Shown piece after piece: positions 17,301 to 26,286 of a DNA stretch of 64,000 nucleotides (its first letter is position 1; each line of letters begins with the position of its first letter). A program made the position numbers and the translations under genes. This stretch comes from Magnetofaba australis IT-1 (lineage in GTDB: Bacteria > Pseudomonadota > Magnetococcia > Magnetococcales > Magnetococcaceae). The notes beneath the pieces were generated by a model. That model had not been told where the DNA came from and ran no database searches. It worked only from the letters and a program-made list of their open reading frames with translations. The stretch spans positions 1,162,300 through 1,226,299 of the forward strand of contig NZ_LVJN01000020.1 of NCBI RefSeq assembly GCF_002109495.1. Direction: 5' to 3'.

Positions 17301-18215
17301 ATGTCTTTTTTCAAGCGACTGAAGTCGGGTCTGTCCAAAACCCGCGAGCAACTGTCAAAGCAGGTTGACGCTCTACTCACCGGCTCCCGCGTGGATGCGG
17401 AAACGTATGAGGAGTTGGAGGATCTGCTCATCATGGCGGATTTTGGCGTGGAGACCGCCCAGGCGATCATCCAGCAGACCCGCGAACGCAGCAAAAAAGC
17501 CGAAGATGGCGACCAGGTGCGCGACGCCCTCAAAGCGGTGATTCGCGACCATCTGCAGAGTTGCCAGAGTCCGCGCGAGCTGACCGCGCCGGGGCCCCAC
17601 GTGATCCTCATCGTTGGCGTCAACGGCGTGGGCAAGACCACCACCATCGGCAAGCTGGCGGCCTACCACAAGCAGCAGGGGCGCTCGGTGATGCTGGCGG
17701 CGGGGGACACCTTCCGCGCGGCGGCGGTAGAGCAGCTCAAATTGTGGGGAGAGCGGGTGGATGCGCCGGTGATCGCACAGGGACAGGACGCCGATTCGGC
17801 TTCGGTGATCCATGACGCCTATGAATCGGCGCGGGCGCGGGGAGTGGATGTGCTCATTGCCGATACCGCTGGACGTCTGCACACCAAGTCCAATCTGATG
17901 GAGGAGCTCAAGAAGATCCGCCGGGTGTTGGGCAAATTGGATGCATCGGCGCCCCACGACGTGTGGCTGGTGTTGGACGCCACCACCGGGCAGAACGCCA
18001 TCAGTCAGGTGCAGACCTTCCACGACGCCATGACCTTGACCGGATTGGCCATCACCAAGTTGGACGGCACCGCCAAGGGCGGCGTGGTGGTGGGGTTGAG
18101 CGAGCGCTTCGGTTTGCCGGTGCGCTACGTGGGCGTGGGCGAGGGGGTGGATGATCTGCGCCCGTTCGATGCGGCGGAGTTCGCTGATGCGCTGTTTGAT
18201 AGCGCCGCCGCTTAA
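17301..18215 (+). CDS. ftsY: Signal recognition particle receptor FtsY
   Basis: The 304-residue GTPase docks SRP-ribosome complexes at the inner membrane. It has an amphipathic start ([18 protein letters not shown]), a four-helix N domain to about residue 95, and the G domain: [15 protein letters not shown] (P-loop), [39 protein letters not shown] and [12 protein letters not shown]. The acidic A domain found in E. coli is absent, as in many alphaproteobacteria and other short FtsY proteins. No strong ribosome-binding site precedes the ATG. slt follows 48 bases downstream on the same strand. Confidence 0.95.
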   Translation: MSFFKRLKSGLSKTREQLSKQVDALLTGSRVDAETYEELEDLLIMADFGVETAQAIIQQTRERSKKAEDGDQVRDALKAVIRDHLQSCQSPRELTAPGPHVILIVGVNGVGKTTTIGKLAAYHKQQGRSVMLAAGDTFRAAAVEQLKLWGERVDAPVIAQGQDADSASVIHDAYESARARGVDVLIADTAGRLHTKSNLMEELKKIRRVLGKLDASAPHDVWLVLDATTGQNAISQVQTFHDAMTLTGLAITKLDGTAKGGVVVGLSERFGLPVRYVGVGEGVDDLRPFDAAEFADALFDSAAA

Positions 18216-18263
18216 TGTGATAGAGTCCCGCGCTGGGCGCGGTTGGCCAGAATAGGGAACGCC

Positions 18264-20390
18264 ATGGATACCGGCATCTCATCACGCAGTGCAACGACGG
18301 CTCCTCGTTTGGGGCGACGGCGGCGTGCGCTTGTCTCGCTGGCGACACTGATTGTGGTGATGCTCTCGGGCATCGGCGTCAAGCACGCCGATAGCGCCAA
18401 ACGCGCCATACCCGCCCCCAAGCCCGTGGCTGACGTGGTGGAGCGTTATCAACGCCTGTTCGATCAATTGGAGCGCGGCGCGGCCATCAAGCCGGTGCTC
18501 AATCGCAGTCAGTGGCCGGAGAATGATCTGCTGCGCTCCTATCTCACCCTGGAACTGTTCTTTCATCCCAATTACGCAGCTAAATTCTCCGAGCTGCGCG
18601 CCTTCCTCAAACAGTGGCCGGACCACCCCCACGCCTATCGCGTGCGCTGGCTGATGGACTATCACGTCGCCGCTTACGGCTCTACTGCACGGGTGTTGTC
18701 GTGGTTCTCCCAGCGTAAGCCGCGTTCGCTGAAGATGCACACGCGCTATCTGGGCGCGCTGCTGGCGGGCGGGCGTCATGAGCAGGCCAAGAGCTTCTGG
18801 CGCGAACGTTACCGGGCGGGCGACCTCCTGCCGGTGGATCTGTCGCGAAAACTGGAGAAAGCCTACCCCAAGTTCCTCAAGCAGGCGGACTACCGCGCGC
18901 GCGCCAAAGGTCTGGCCATGCGGGGGCGGGAAAAAGGGCTGGCCGCCGTTCTGCCTCATCTGACCAAAGAGCGTCAGACGTACTACGCGGCGATGCTGGC
19001 GGGGCGTCTGGCGCGCGGCGGCGAGTTTGACAAGTTGTTGGCCAAATTGCCGCAGGCGCTGCAACACGATTCCGATCTGTGGGAGGCGCGGCTGGATGGT
19101 TTGCGCCGCTACAAGCAGCGCCATCGCGCGCTGGAGATGCTTAATGGCAAGGAGGGCGCTTACCTGACGGCGTCGGCGAAAAAGCGGCTGCGCTATAGCA
19201 TCGGCAAGGGGCTGGCGTCGCTGGATCGGGATCACGAGGCGGCCTATCAGGCGCTGCGGGACAATGTGCGCATCTACGGCGGCAAGCTGGAGGATAGCGC
19301 GTGGTTGGCGGGCTGGAGCGCCTATCGCAGCGGCCATGCGCCTGAAGCGTTGGAGGCGTTTGCGCAGATGGCCGACAACGCCCCCAGTCCGCAGCGCAAG
19401 AGTCAGGGCGCATTTTGGGCGGCGCGGCTGATTCAGGAGTCGGGGCTCAAGCCGGAGCTGTGGTGGAAAAAGGCGGCGGAGAATCCCGATACCTTCTATG
19501 GCTTGCTGGCCCGTGAGCGGCTGCAGGGCGGTCTGAAGCCGTTGCCGGAGGCCAAATTGCCCTGCAACGCATTGCCCCACGGCGCGCCGGGTTTCGATGC
19601 GGGGGTGGCGCGACTGCGTCTGCTCAAAGAGGTGGGGCGCAGCTACTACAATGGGCCGGAAATCCGCGCCATGGCCGAGCGGCTCAAGCTCTCCAAACGG
19701 GATCAGATCTGTCTGGCGCAGCTCTACGCCGATCCCAACCACGCCCTGAAGATGGCCGCCAAATTGCGTCACAACGACGGCGTACGCATCTGGAGCGGTC
19801 TCTATCCGCAACCGGAGTGGGAGCCGCAGGATGGCTGGCGGCTGGATCCGGCGCTGGTGTGGGGCGTGGCCCGTCAGGAGAGCCTGTTTTTCCACCGCGT
19901 GCAGTCCTCGGCCAAGGCCAAAGGGTTATTGCAGTTGATCCCCCCCACCGCGCGTCACGAAGCCAAACTGCTGGGCATGCCCGCCGCCACCCCCTATCGC
20001 CTGAGTCTGCCTGCGTACAATCTGGCGCTGGGGCAATCCTATCTGAAGCGCATGCTGGAGAAGTGGGACGGCGACATGGTGCTGGCGTTGATCTCCTATA
20101 ACGCCGGGCCGCACCGCGCCAACAAGTGGCGGCGGGTGCGCGACAGCCTCGATCCCATCACCTTCATCGAGGAGATCCCGTTCAAGGAGACCCGCCACTA
20201 TGTGAAGCGGGTGACCCTGGGCGCGGCGCTGTATCGGTTGCAGATGTACGGACAGGCCAGCGTGGAGGGGTTGATCGAACCGGGCAAACCGGGCCTGGGC
20301 GATATCCTGCCTCCGGCTAGCATTGCCAGAGTGCGCGCCCAGCCGCGGTTGACCCGGGTTATCGAGCCGCGGCGTCGAGCCGTGCAATAA
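18264..20390 (+). CDS. slt: Soluble lytic murein transglycosylase (Slt70-type)
   Basis: A 708-residue periplasmic enzyme that cleaves peptidoglycan with 1,6-anhydro product formation. An N-terminal membrane-targeting segment (VSLATLIVVMLSGIGV) is followed by about 450 residues of helical superhelix. The C-terminal SLT domain has the catalytic Glu in VWGVARQESLFFHRVQSSAKAKGLLQLIPPTA and the motif ISYNAGPHRANKW. The ATG has AGGGA upstream. The 3' end overlaps the convergent thiE-like gene by 32 bases, leaving no room for an independent terminator. Confidence 0.92.
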   Translation: MDTGISSRSATTAPRLGRRRRALVSLATLIVVMLSGIGVKHADSAKRAIPAPKPVADVVERYQRLFDQLERGAAIKPVLNRSQWPENDLLRSYLTLELFFHPNYAAKFSELRAFLKQWPDHPHAYRVRWLMDYHVAAYGSTARVLSWFSQRKPRSLKMHTRYLGALLAGGRHEQAKSFWRERYRAGDLLPVDLSRKLEKAYPKFLKQADYRARAKGLAMRGREKGLAAVLPHLTKERQTYYAAMLAGRLARGGEFDKLLAKLPQALQHDSDLWEARLDGLRRYKQRHRALEMLNGKEGAYLTASAKKRLRYSIGKGLASLDRDHEAAYQALRDNVRIYGGKLEDSAWLAGWSAYRSGHAPEALEAFAQMADNAPSPQRKSQGAFWAARLIQESGLKPELWWKKAAENPDTFYGLLARERLQGGLKPLPEAKLPCNALPHGAPGFDAGVARLRLLKEVGRSYYNGPEIRAMAERLKLSKRDQICLAQLYADPNHALKMAAKLRHNDGVRIWSGLYPQPEWEPQDGWRLDPALVWGVARQESLFFHRVQSSAKAKGLLQLIPPTARHEAKLLGMPAATPYRLSLPAYNLALGQSYLKRMLEKWDGDMVLALISYNAGPHRANKWRRVRDSLDPITFIEEIPFKETRHYVKRVTLGAALYRLQMYGQASVEGLIEPGKPGLGDILPPASIARVRAQPRLTRVIEPRRRAVQ

Positions 20391-20991
20391 GTCGCTGTGC
20401 GGCGTGCTGGGGATCCTCCTGGGCGCACACGCCGCGAATCACCGCCACCCCATCGGCCCCGGCGCGTAGCGCCTCGGCGGCGTTGTCGGGGGTGACGCCG
20501 CCCAAGGCCAATACCGGACCGGCGATCTGCTGGCGCAACTGCGCAAAGCGTTCGGCGCCCAGCGCGGGCGCGCCGGGATGGCTCCGGGTGGCGAACAGCG
20601 GCGACAGGGTGACGTAGTTGGCCCCCGCGTGCAGCGCGGCGTTGGCGCTATCCAGGTGATGCGCAGAGCGTCCAATGAGCGCCTCAGCGCCCAATGCGGC
20701 GCGCGCTTGCGCAACATCTTCAGATTCCGCCAGATGAACCCCCGCCGCGCCGATGCGCGCAGCCAGCGCCACATCCCCATGCAGCAGCAGATGCGCCCCT
20801 AATGGCGCAAGCAACCTCATCAACTCTTCGGCTAACCTCTGGCGCTGCTCTGCGCTAAGCTCTTTCTCCCGCAACAGGAAGTGCCGCGCGCCGCCGCGCG
20901 CCGCCGCAACCATCCAGCGTTGAGGATGGGGGCACGCTTGTGCGTTGGATATGAGCAATAGGCGGGGAGTACGCAGCTCGGCGCGGCTCAT
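20359..20991 (-). CDS. Thiamine phosphate synthase/TenI family protein
   Basis: The 210-residue TIM barrel contains HFLLREKELSAEQRQ (substrate Arg/Lys), GVHLAESED, LIGRSAHHLDSANAA, YVTLSPLFATRSHPGAPALG and ALGGVTPDNAAEALRAGADGVAVI, the ThiE/TenI signature set. The HxQxD element of canonical ThiE is altered here (HLAESED), and SHPGAPALG resembles TenI-like or MutT-linked forms. Synthase activity is therefore uncertain; an aminopyrimidine-thiazole coupling or tautomerase role is possible. It is coupled by ATGA to queE upstream. No TPP riboswitch is visible. Confidence 0.82.
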   Translation of the reverse strand: MSRAELRTPRLLLISNAQACPHPQRWMVAAARGGARHFLLREKELSAEQRQRLAEELMRLLAPLGAHLLLHGDVALAARIGAAGVHLAESEDVAQARAALGAEALIGRSAHHLDSANAALHAGANYVTLSPLFATRSHPGAPALGAERFAQLRQQIAGPVLALGGVTPDNAAEALRAGADGVAVIRGVCAQEDPQHAAQRLIARLDAAAR

Positions 20992-21620
20992 TGAATGCCC
21001 AGATATTTGTGGCTCTGAATCGACAGGCGCACGTTGCCGGAACTGGATTGAATGCGCTGGATGCAGGCGCGCGCCGCCGCCGGGTCGGGTTTGTCACCGA
21101 TGGCGCGCGGTTGCAACCACACCAGCGGATGCTGCGCGCCCAGCGCCTCGATGCGCGACCACTGGGCGTCGCTCATGTCGGTCCCGCCAATGAATTTCAG
21201 CTCGTTGGCGCGCATCAGCAGCTCTTCATCGAGGGCTGTTTTGGGCGACAGCGTGAGCCAGTCGAGCCCCTCCGGGACCGGGCCGCCGACGCCGCTGCTC
21301 TCCATGGCGATCCAATATCCGGCCTGTTTGAAGTGATCGATGAACGTCTGCAGATTGGCCACCGCCAGGGGTTCGCCGCCGGTGAGCAGGAGGTTGCGGC
21401 AGAGCGGGGCCAGCGCCTGAATGCGTTGGCTGAGCTCCTCCACTGTGACCTGCTCGGCCAGCGCCGGATCGCGATGTTTGGGTTCGTCGCACCAGGGGCA
21501 GGCGAGGGGGCAGCCGGAGAAGCGCACGAACACCATGGCGCGTCCGCTCCAGGCGCCTTCGCCCTGCAGGGAGTGGAACAGGTCGCAAATGGCGTATGTG
21601 CGGGGGGCGGCAGAGGGCAT
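20988..21620 (-). CDS. queE: 7-carboxy-7-deazaguanine synthase
   Basis: A radical SAM enzyme that converts 6-carboxytetrahydropterin to 7-carboxy-7-deazaguanine in queuosine synthesis. In 210 residues it shows IFHSLQGEGAWSGR-type lead (here LFHSLQGEGAWSGRAMVF), the cluster motif GCPLACPWCDEPKHRD and LLLTGGEPLAV. Family length is normal. queD lies upstream on the same strand and the thiE-like gene overlaps its stop. tgt and queA occur about 16 kb away, so four steps of the pathway are in this window. queC and queF are not. Confidence 0.9.
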   Translation of the reverse strand: MPSAAPRTYAICDLFHSLQGEGAWSGRAMVFVRFSGCPLACPWCDEPKHRDPALAEQVTVEELSQRIQALAPLCRNLLLTGGEPLAVANLQTFIDHFKQAGYWIAMESSGVGGPVPEGLDWLTLSPKTALDEELLMRANELKFIGGTDMSDAQWSRIEALGAQHPLVWLQPRAIGDKPDPAAARACIQRIQSSSGNVRLSIQSHKYLGIQ

Positions 21621-21661
21621 GAGCTTGCGTGCGCTGTGTGCAGCGCGTCGGAAACAGAGGA

Positions 21662-22099
21662 TTAAGGAGTGGGCGGCGCGTAACCCAAGGCGATAGCGTC
21701 GTTACGGTCCGCCTCCGCCAGGGCGCTGATGGTCTCCCACAATCGCGCGCTGTGCACCCGCGCCGCGCCGATGCCCGGTTGGCCATCCACATGGCGCATG
21801 CACCAGCCGACGATCCACGCCGCCAGATGCTCCGCGGAGGTATAGGGAATCTCCGGCACGGTCTGGTTCAGATCGTGATGGTCCAGGTAGCGGTCGATCA
21901 GTTCCGGCTGCACAATCTGCTTGATGCGGCCAAAGTCCACCACAAAGCCCGATTGCGGGTCATTGGGATCCACCGCGCGCACGGGGCCTTCAAAGGTCAG
22001 CTCCAGCAGGTAGGAGTGGCCATGCTCACGGCGGCAGCGCCCATCATGGTAGGGCAGGCGGTGGGCCGCTTCGAAGCGGAACTGTTTGGTGATCTTCAT
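21662..22099 (-). CDS. queD: 6-carboxy-5,6,7,8-tetrahydropterin synthase
   Basis: Converts 7,8-dihydroneopterin triphosphate to carboxytetrahydropterin, the QueE substrate. The 145-residue protein shows FRFEAAHRLPYHDG, the catalytic Cys and zinc histidines in GRCRREHGHSY, VVDFGRIK, LDHHDLNQ and PTSAEH-like (here YTSAEHLAAWI). It diverges from the cNMP-binding-like gene and lies 41 bases upstream of queE on the same strand, so the two are probably one transcript. Confidence 0.92.
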   Translation of the reverse strand: MKITKQFRFEAAHRLPYHDGRCRREHGHSYLLELTFEGPVRAVDPNDPQSGFVVDFGRIKQIVQPELIDRYLDHHDLNQTVPEIPYTSAEHLAAWIVGWCMRHVDGQPGIGAARVHSARLWETISALAEADRNDAIALGYAPPTP

Positions 22100-22189
22100 G
22101 GCGCTATCATAATCATCCGGCGCGGCGCGTCAATGCCCTTGCGCAGGATGGAGCCGAGACAATCCATTGGTTGTTACATTGGCCTGAAC

Positions 22190-22747
22190 ATGGCACACTA
22201 TGTGGATACGAAAAATAGAGGGAGATCACCGCAACAACGGACTGGCAATATGGTCACCATTGAGGATCTGGGTCGCATCAATCTGCTTAAGGACGTGCGC
22301 CCGCAAGCGCTGGAGCGCATTGCGGGCTTCAGTCAGTTGCGCACCTATTCGCCGGGAGAGCGGATACTCAGCGCCGCCGACAGCGCGTTTGAGCGCGATC
22401 TCTATCTGCTGCTCAATGGCGAGGTGTCGGTGGTGAAAATCGTGTTGCCGCCGCTGCAGGTGGGGCAGGTGGATATCGACGCCATTCAGAGCCAGGTCTA
22501 TGGCGAGATCGGCTGGTTGATGGATCGCAGCCCCACCGCCGAGCTGTTCAGCAAGTCCAACACCGTCTTCATCCAGGTCAATGGTCGCCGCCTCAAGCAG
22601 TTGTGCGCTCAGGACACCCACACTGGCCATCTGATCATGATGCGTCTGGCGATTCTGCTGGCGCGCCGCACCGATAATCTTACCGAATTGATGGCGGTTA
22701 CTGAAATCGCCAAGCAGCAGCGCGACAATATGAAGGATTTTATCTAA
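22190..22747 (+). CDS. Cyclic-nucleotide-binding-like domain protein
   Basis: The product (185 residues from the ATG at 22190, 165 from an alternative ATG at 22250) has a cupin-like cNMP-binding beta-roll: INLLKDVRPQALERIAGFSQLRTYSPGERILSAAD, then FERDLYLLLNGEVSVV and VYGEIGWLMDRSPTAEL. The phosphate-binding cassette (GE-x(3)-L-x-RTA in CRP) appears here as GEIGWLMDRSPTAEL, with Arg retained one residue off. No DNA-binding domain follows; a C-terminal helix ends the protein. Ligand and partners unknown. Neither start has a strong ribosome-binding site. Confidence 0.72.
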   Translation: MAHYVDTKNRGRSPQQRTGNMVTIEDLGRINLLKDVRPQALERIAGFSQLRTYSPGERILSAADSAFERDLYLLLNGEVSVVKIVLPPLQVGQVDIDAIQSQVYGEIGWLMDRSPTAELFSKSNTVFIQVNGRRLKQLCAQDTHTGHLIMMRLAILLARRTDNLTELMAVTEIAKQQRDNMKDFI

Positions 22748-22836
22748 ATTCTCTTCTGTGGCGCTCCTTCGCTCCTGACGCTGACCTGTCTCCATTTGTC
22801 GAAGCGCTGTCGATCCGTTCCCCGGTCTATCTGACT

Positions 22837-24336
22837 ATGCCGCGAAAATCGAAAAAACACCCCCACGCCTCCCGCGCTAACAAACGCGGCGCCTCGCAAT
22901 TAATGGCGCTGGTTCAGGAGGCGGCGCAACTGCGCGCCCAGGGGCGCGGCGTGGAGGCGCTGGCCAAGGCGCAGGAGGCGGCCCGATTGGGCCCGGATCA
23001 GCCGGATATTCTGCAACTGCTCGCGGTGCTACATCTGGAGCAGGGCGATCCCAAACGGGGGTTGCCGCTGCTTGAGCGCGCCGTACAACTCGCCCCCAAC
23101 GCCGAGAAGCTGTTCAACCTGGGTATTGCCCGGGAAGAGAGTGGGCAGTGGGAGACGGCCATTGCAGCCTATGAACAGGCGCTGGCCTTGGATGCCGCGC
23201 GGTCGGATATCCGCAACAATCTGGCCATGGCGTTGGCGGCGGTGAATCGGTTGGCGGAGGCGGAAGCGACTCTGCGCGAGGTGCTGGCCCGTGAACCCGG
23301 TCAATTGGCCGCCAGCAACAATCTGGGCATTGTGCTGCGTAAGCGGGGGCGTCTGGATGAGGCGCAGACGCTCTACGCTGAACTGCTCGCACGCGCCCCC
23401 CATGACGCCAATGCGCTGTACAACCGCGCCATGTTAGCGTTTGAGATGGGCGACCTGCGCACCGGCTTTGCCCAATATGCAACGCGCTTTGCCGCCGGGC
23501 GCGTCAAACCGCTGCGCTTTGGCGGTCCGGCCTGGCGTGGTGAGCCGTTGTACGGGCGCACGCTGCTGATTCAGAACGAGCAGGGCTTCGGCGACGCCAT
23601 CCAGTACATCCGTTTCGCCCGATTGGTCAAAGCGCAGGGCGCGCGGGTCATCGTCGCCATTGAACCAGCGCTGCATCGCCTGTTCAATGCGCTGCCGTGG
23701 GTGGACCAGTGTATTGGTCTGGTCGGGCTGCCGCCTGCATATGATTTCCAAGTGGCGATGATGGATCTGCCCGGCGTGCTGGGGCTGGGTGAGACTGATC
23801 TGCCCGGCGAGGTGGGCTATTTGCCCGTACTGCCGGAGTGGCGCGGAGCGGCTCAGTCTGAGGCGATGGCGCCGGATGCGCTCAATGTGGGGCTGGTGTG
23901 GCGCGGCAGCGCAGCGCATAGTAACGACCATAATCGTTCGTTGGAGATTACGGCGTTGGAACCGCTACTGTCTGTGCCCGGGGTGCGTTTTCACGCCCTG
24001 GTCAAGGATCTGGCTGCGCGCGAGAAGCGCGCCATCGCCACCACGCCGACCCTGATCAACCGTGAGGCTGAACTGGAGGACTTTGCCGCCACGGCGGCTG
24101 TGGTGGAGAGTCTGGATCTGTTGATCAGCGTGGACACCGCCGCGCTGCATCTGGGCGGCGCGTTGAATAAACCCACCTGGGGGCTGCTGCATGCGCCGCC
24201 GGAGTGGCGCTGGATGTGGGAGCGAGAGGATTCGCCGTGGTACCCCTCTGTACGCCTGTTCCGGCAGCCGCATCCGGGAAATTGGGCGGGTGTTGTCGAA
24301 CAGGTAGCGCAAGCCCTCTGCCGGTTGGTGGGTTGA
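22837..24336 (+). CDS. TPR-glycosyltransferase (GT9/41-like) protein
   Basis: The 499-residue protein has a basic N-terminus, then TPR repeats across residues 20-210 (EALAKAQEAARLGPDQPDILQLLAVLHLEQGD...). A Rossmann-type domain follows with LLIQNEQGFGDAIQYIRFARLVKAQGARVIVAI, VGLVWRGSAAHSNDHNRSL and the nucleotide-sugar-like site SLDLLISVDTAALHLGGALNKPTWGLL. The latter matches heptosyltransferase/GT9-type donor-binding segments found in many TPR fusions. The role could be protein or surface glycan glycosylation; not determinable here. A repeat element follows the stop. Confidence 0.85.
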   Translation: MPRKSKKHPHASRANKRGASQLMALVQEAAQLRAQGRGVEALAKAQEAARLGPDQPDILQLLAVLHLEQGDPKRGLPLLERAVQLAPNAEKLFNLGIAREESGQWETAIAAYEQALALDAARSDIRNNLAMALAAVNRLAEAEATLREVLAREPGQLAASNNLGIVLRKRGRLDEAQTLYAELLARAPHDANALYNRAMLAFEMGDLRTGFAQYATRFAAGRVKPLRFGGPAWRGEPLYGRTLLIQNEQGFGDAIQYIRFARLVKAQGARVIVAIEPALHRLFNALPWVDQCIGLVGLPPAYDFQVAMMDLPGVLGLGETDLPGEVGYLPVLPEWRGAAQSEAMAPDALNVGLVWRGSAAHSNDHNRSLEITALEPLLSVPGVRFHALVKDLAAREKRAIATTPTLINREAELEDFAATAAVVESLDLLISVDTAALHLGGALNKPTWGLLHAPPEWRWMWEREDSPWYPSVRLFRQPHPGNWAGVVEQVAQALCRLVG

Positions 24337-24361
24337 CGGCGGAGCCCTCCTCTTTGTTCAT

Positions 24362-24563
24362 ACAGAGAACGACAAATGTTTGCGTGACGCAGGTAAAGCT
24401 CGCGCTGACTATTGGCCTCCGGCTGGCCGGAGGCGGGGTCTGGGGTCTGCGACCCCAGCGGGGTGTGGGGCGGCGCCCCACGGTTTGGTCGTTGGGAGCT
24501 CGAGGGCAAAGCCCTCGATATCTTCCATCGCCAAAATCGCCACTGTCCAATTTCGCATTCGCA
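24362..24563 (+). repeat. Modular hairpin repeat, copy B (type I)
   Basis: Between convergent genes. The order is AATGTTTGCGTGACGCAGG, ACTATTGG, stem GCCTCCGGC/GCCGGAGGC, CTGGGGTC-TGC-GACCCCAG, GTGGGGC-GGC-GCCCCAC, CGAGGGC-AAA-GCCCTCG, and CCAATTTCGCATTCG at the right end. The first stem differs from copies A, C, F and G on both arms with pairing kept. Confidence 0.88.
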
Positions 24564-24596
24564 TGAGAAACGGATCGTAAAGGCGGCGCCAAAGAG

Positions 24597-24842
24597 TCAT
24601 CCGCGACGGCGGTTGAACATCTCCCGCGCCATGTTCGCCAGCCCTTCCAACGCTTGCGCCGGGCCTTCGCCCTGCTTCCAGCGCCAGTAGAGATAGCCCA
24701 TCAGGGCCAGGGCGCTGAAGAAGAACAGCGTCTTGAACAGCGACCACAAAAAGCCCAACGCCAGCAACGCCGCAATGACGGCGCCGACGATGGTGATCAG
24801 GGAGTTGGTGTTCATCAAGGGGATGCTCCGGCTGCTGGACAT
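24597..24842 (-). CDS. Small membrane protein of unknown function
   Basis: An 81-residue protein with two closely spaced hydrophobic segments (LITIVGAVIAALLALGFLW and TLFFFSALALMGYLYWRW), then a short basic-acidic tail (KQGEGPAQALEGLANMAREMFNRRRG). I chose the ATG at 24842 because AAGGA lies 7 bases upstream; a second in-frame ATG at 24815 has no such site. It is not assignable to a family. It lies 57 bases downstream of apaH on the same strand and may be transcribed with it. Confidence 0.65.
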   Translation of the reverse strand: MSSSRSIPLMNTNSLITIVGAVIAALLALGFLWSLFKTLFFFSALALMGYLYWRWKQGEGPAQALEGLANMAREMFNRRRG

Positions 24843-24899
24843 GCTCTGTTCCTTGCGCTCAAAGGGTCTCGACCCGCGCAGGATGCGGTGCGCAGGCCG

Positions 24900-25769
24900 T
24901 TATCGTGAAAAATAGCCGCTGCTCGGCACAGCGGTGATGGGCGCCTGCGGATCGTCCAAGCGGATGGCGCTGAGGGCGCCGCCATAGACGCAGCCGCTGT
25001 CCAGCCCCACCGTGTGGGGCGTGACTGTGAGGCCAGCGGCGGCCCAGTGGCCGTAGACGATGCGTGGTTCGCCCGCATCACGCTGGTATCGATCGCGAAA
25101 TCCATGCCAGGGCTGATAGGGGAAATCCAGCGGCGGTACGCCATAGGGGTCTTCCAGCCCCATCTCGGCGGCCTCTTTGGGCCACAGCAGCGTTCCTTCA
25201 GGGTTGCAGACGCGGATGTGGGTCAGGGCGATAAGGGCGAAGCGCAGCGGCTCCCAAGGGGGGGCGTCGGCCTCGGGCAGGCGTTGCGGCAGGCTGCGCG
25301 GGAAGTTGCTCAACATCACTTCGGCGCTGGGAGCGTCGCGCAGGGCGTCCTCCACCCGGCGCGACCAATAGCGCGCGGTGGCCAGGGACCAGTCGCTGGG
25401 CAGTCCGGCGTGGGTCATGGCCCAGCCCAACTCAGGGGCTTCCACCAGCAGCGGCCAGGAGCGGATCCAGGTCAGGAGTTCGGCGCCGTCGTCGGCGTTG
25501 AAGTAGTCGCCATGGCGCTGATAGAGCTTGCTCTCCGGCGGCGCGTAGTACGCCGCCAGCAGGCGCGCCTCATGGTTGCCCAGTACGGTGACGGCGGCGT
25601 CGCCCAGCCCCTTGACCAGACGCAGCACGCCCAGCGAGTCGGGACCGCGATTGATCAGGTCGCCGACGAACCACAGGCGGTCGGCGGCGGGGTCAAAATT
25701 GAGCGCCTCAAGCAGGCGTTGTAACTCCGGTAGGCAACCATGCACGTCGCCAATGGCGTAGTGGGCCAA
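24900..25769 (-). CDS. apaH: Symmetrical bis(5'-nucleosyl)-tetraphosphatase
   Basis: Hydrolyses Ap4A to two ADP. The 289-residue metallophosphatase has AIGDVHGCLPEL, FVGDLINRGPDSLGVL, TVLGNHEARLL and WAMTHAGLPSDWS, the complete ApaH set, followed by IVYGHWAAAGL near the C-terminus. Translation starts at TTG 25769, with GGAG 8 bases upstream; the conserved MAHYAIGDVHG begins there and no ATG is closer. The CYTH gene lies 27 bases upstream on the same strand and a Gmk-like gene before that, which suggests a nucleotide/phosphate-handling operon. Confidence 0.92.
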   Translation of the reverse strand: MAHYAIGDVHGCLPELQRLLEALNFDPAADRLWFVGDLINRGPDSLGVLRLVKGLGDAAVTVLGNHEARLLAAYYAPPESKLYQRHGDYFNADDGAELLTWIRSWPLLVEAPELGWAMTHAGLPSDWSLATARYWSRRVEDALRDAPSAEVMLSNFPRSLPQRLPEADAPPWEPLRFALIALTHIRVCNPEGTLLWPKEAAEMGLEDPYGVPPLDFPYQPWHGFRDRYQRDAGEPRIVYGHWAAAGLTVTPHTVGLDSGCVYGGALSAIRLDDPQAPITAVPSSGYFSR

Positions 25770-25796
25770 GGTGTCAACTCCGATGCGGCGAGGAAA

Positions 25797-26273
25797 CTAC
25801 TCGCTCTGGTTCCATTTGCTATAGGGGTAGTTGACCAGATTGGAGTTGGCGTAGCGCCGGTCATGGGTCACCTCTTGGCCCACCCAGTCGGGCAGATCCA
25901 CCGGGTGATCCTCATGGGGCAACTCCACTTCAGCGACGATGAGCCCCTGGTTGTCGCCGAAGAACTCGTCCACCTCCCAAAACACTTCGCCTTGGGGAAT
26001 CACCGTGCGGTTCTTCTCCAAAATCGGCGGCATGCACAGGGTGTCCAGCAGGCTCTGGGCGTCGCTGAGGGGAATCTCATATTCAAACTCGGGACGCGCG
26101 GCGCCGCGATTGCGCCCCTTGATGGCCAACGTGCCCTTTTCTCCAGCTATGCGCACGCGCACCACCCGATCCTTGTCGGTGGAGAGAAAGCCCTGGCGAA
26201 AGCGCGTGGTGGTTCCCTGTCCGCGCCAGCCGTCGCCGGTGACGAGAAATTTGCGTTCGATTTCGATTGCCAT
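25797..26273 (-). CDS. CYTH/triphosphate tunnel metalloenzyme
   Basis: The 158-residue protein starts MAIEIERKFLV, the EIERKFLV signature of the CYTH family. It continues with RVRIAGEKGTLAIKGR (basic tunnel residues) and FWEVDEFFGDNQGLIVAEVELPHED (acidic metal-binding residues). Family members hydrolyse inorganic triphosphate or related compounds; a few are class IV adenylate cyclases. An AAGGA site lies about 10 bases upstream of the ATG. It sits between apaH and the Gmk-like gene on the same strand. Confidence 0.88.
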   Translation of the reverse strand: MAIEIERKFLVTGDGWRGQGTTTRFRQGFLSTDKDRVVRVRIAGEKGTLAIKGRNRGAARPEFEYEIPLSDAQSLLDTLCMPPILEKNRTVIPQGEVFWEVDEFFGDNQGLIVAEVELPHEDHPVDLPDWVGQEVTHDRRYANSNLVNYPYSKWNQSE

Positions 26274-26286
26274 TGTTGTCAATCCT

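Noticed and set aside
18282-19895. 537-codon open frame antisense to slt
   Set aside because: Arg/Gln-rich translation, no motif and no ribosome-binding site; slt is certain.
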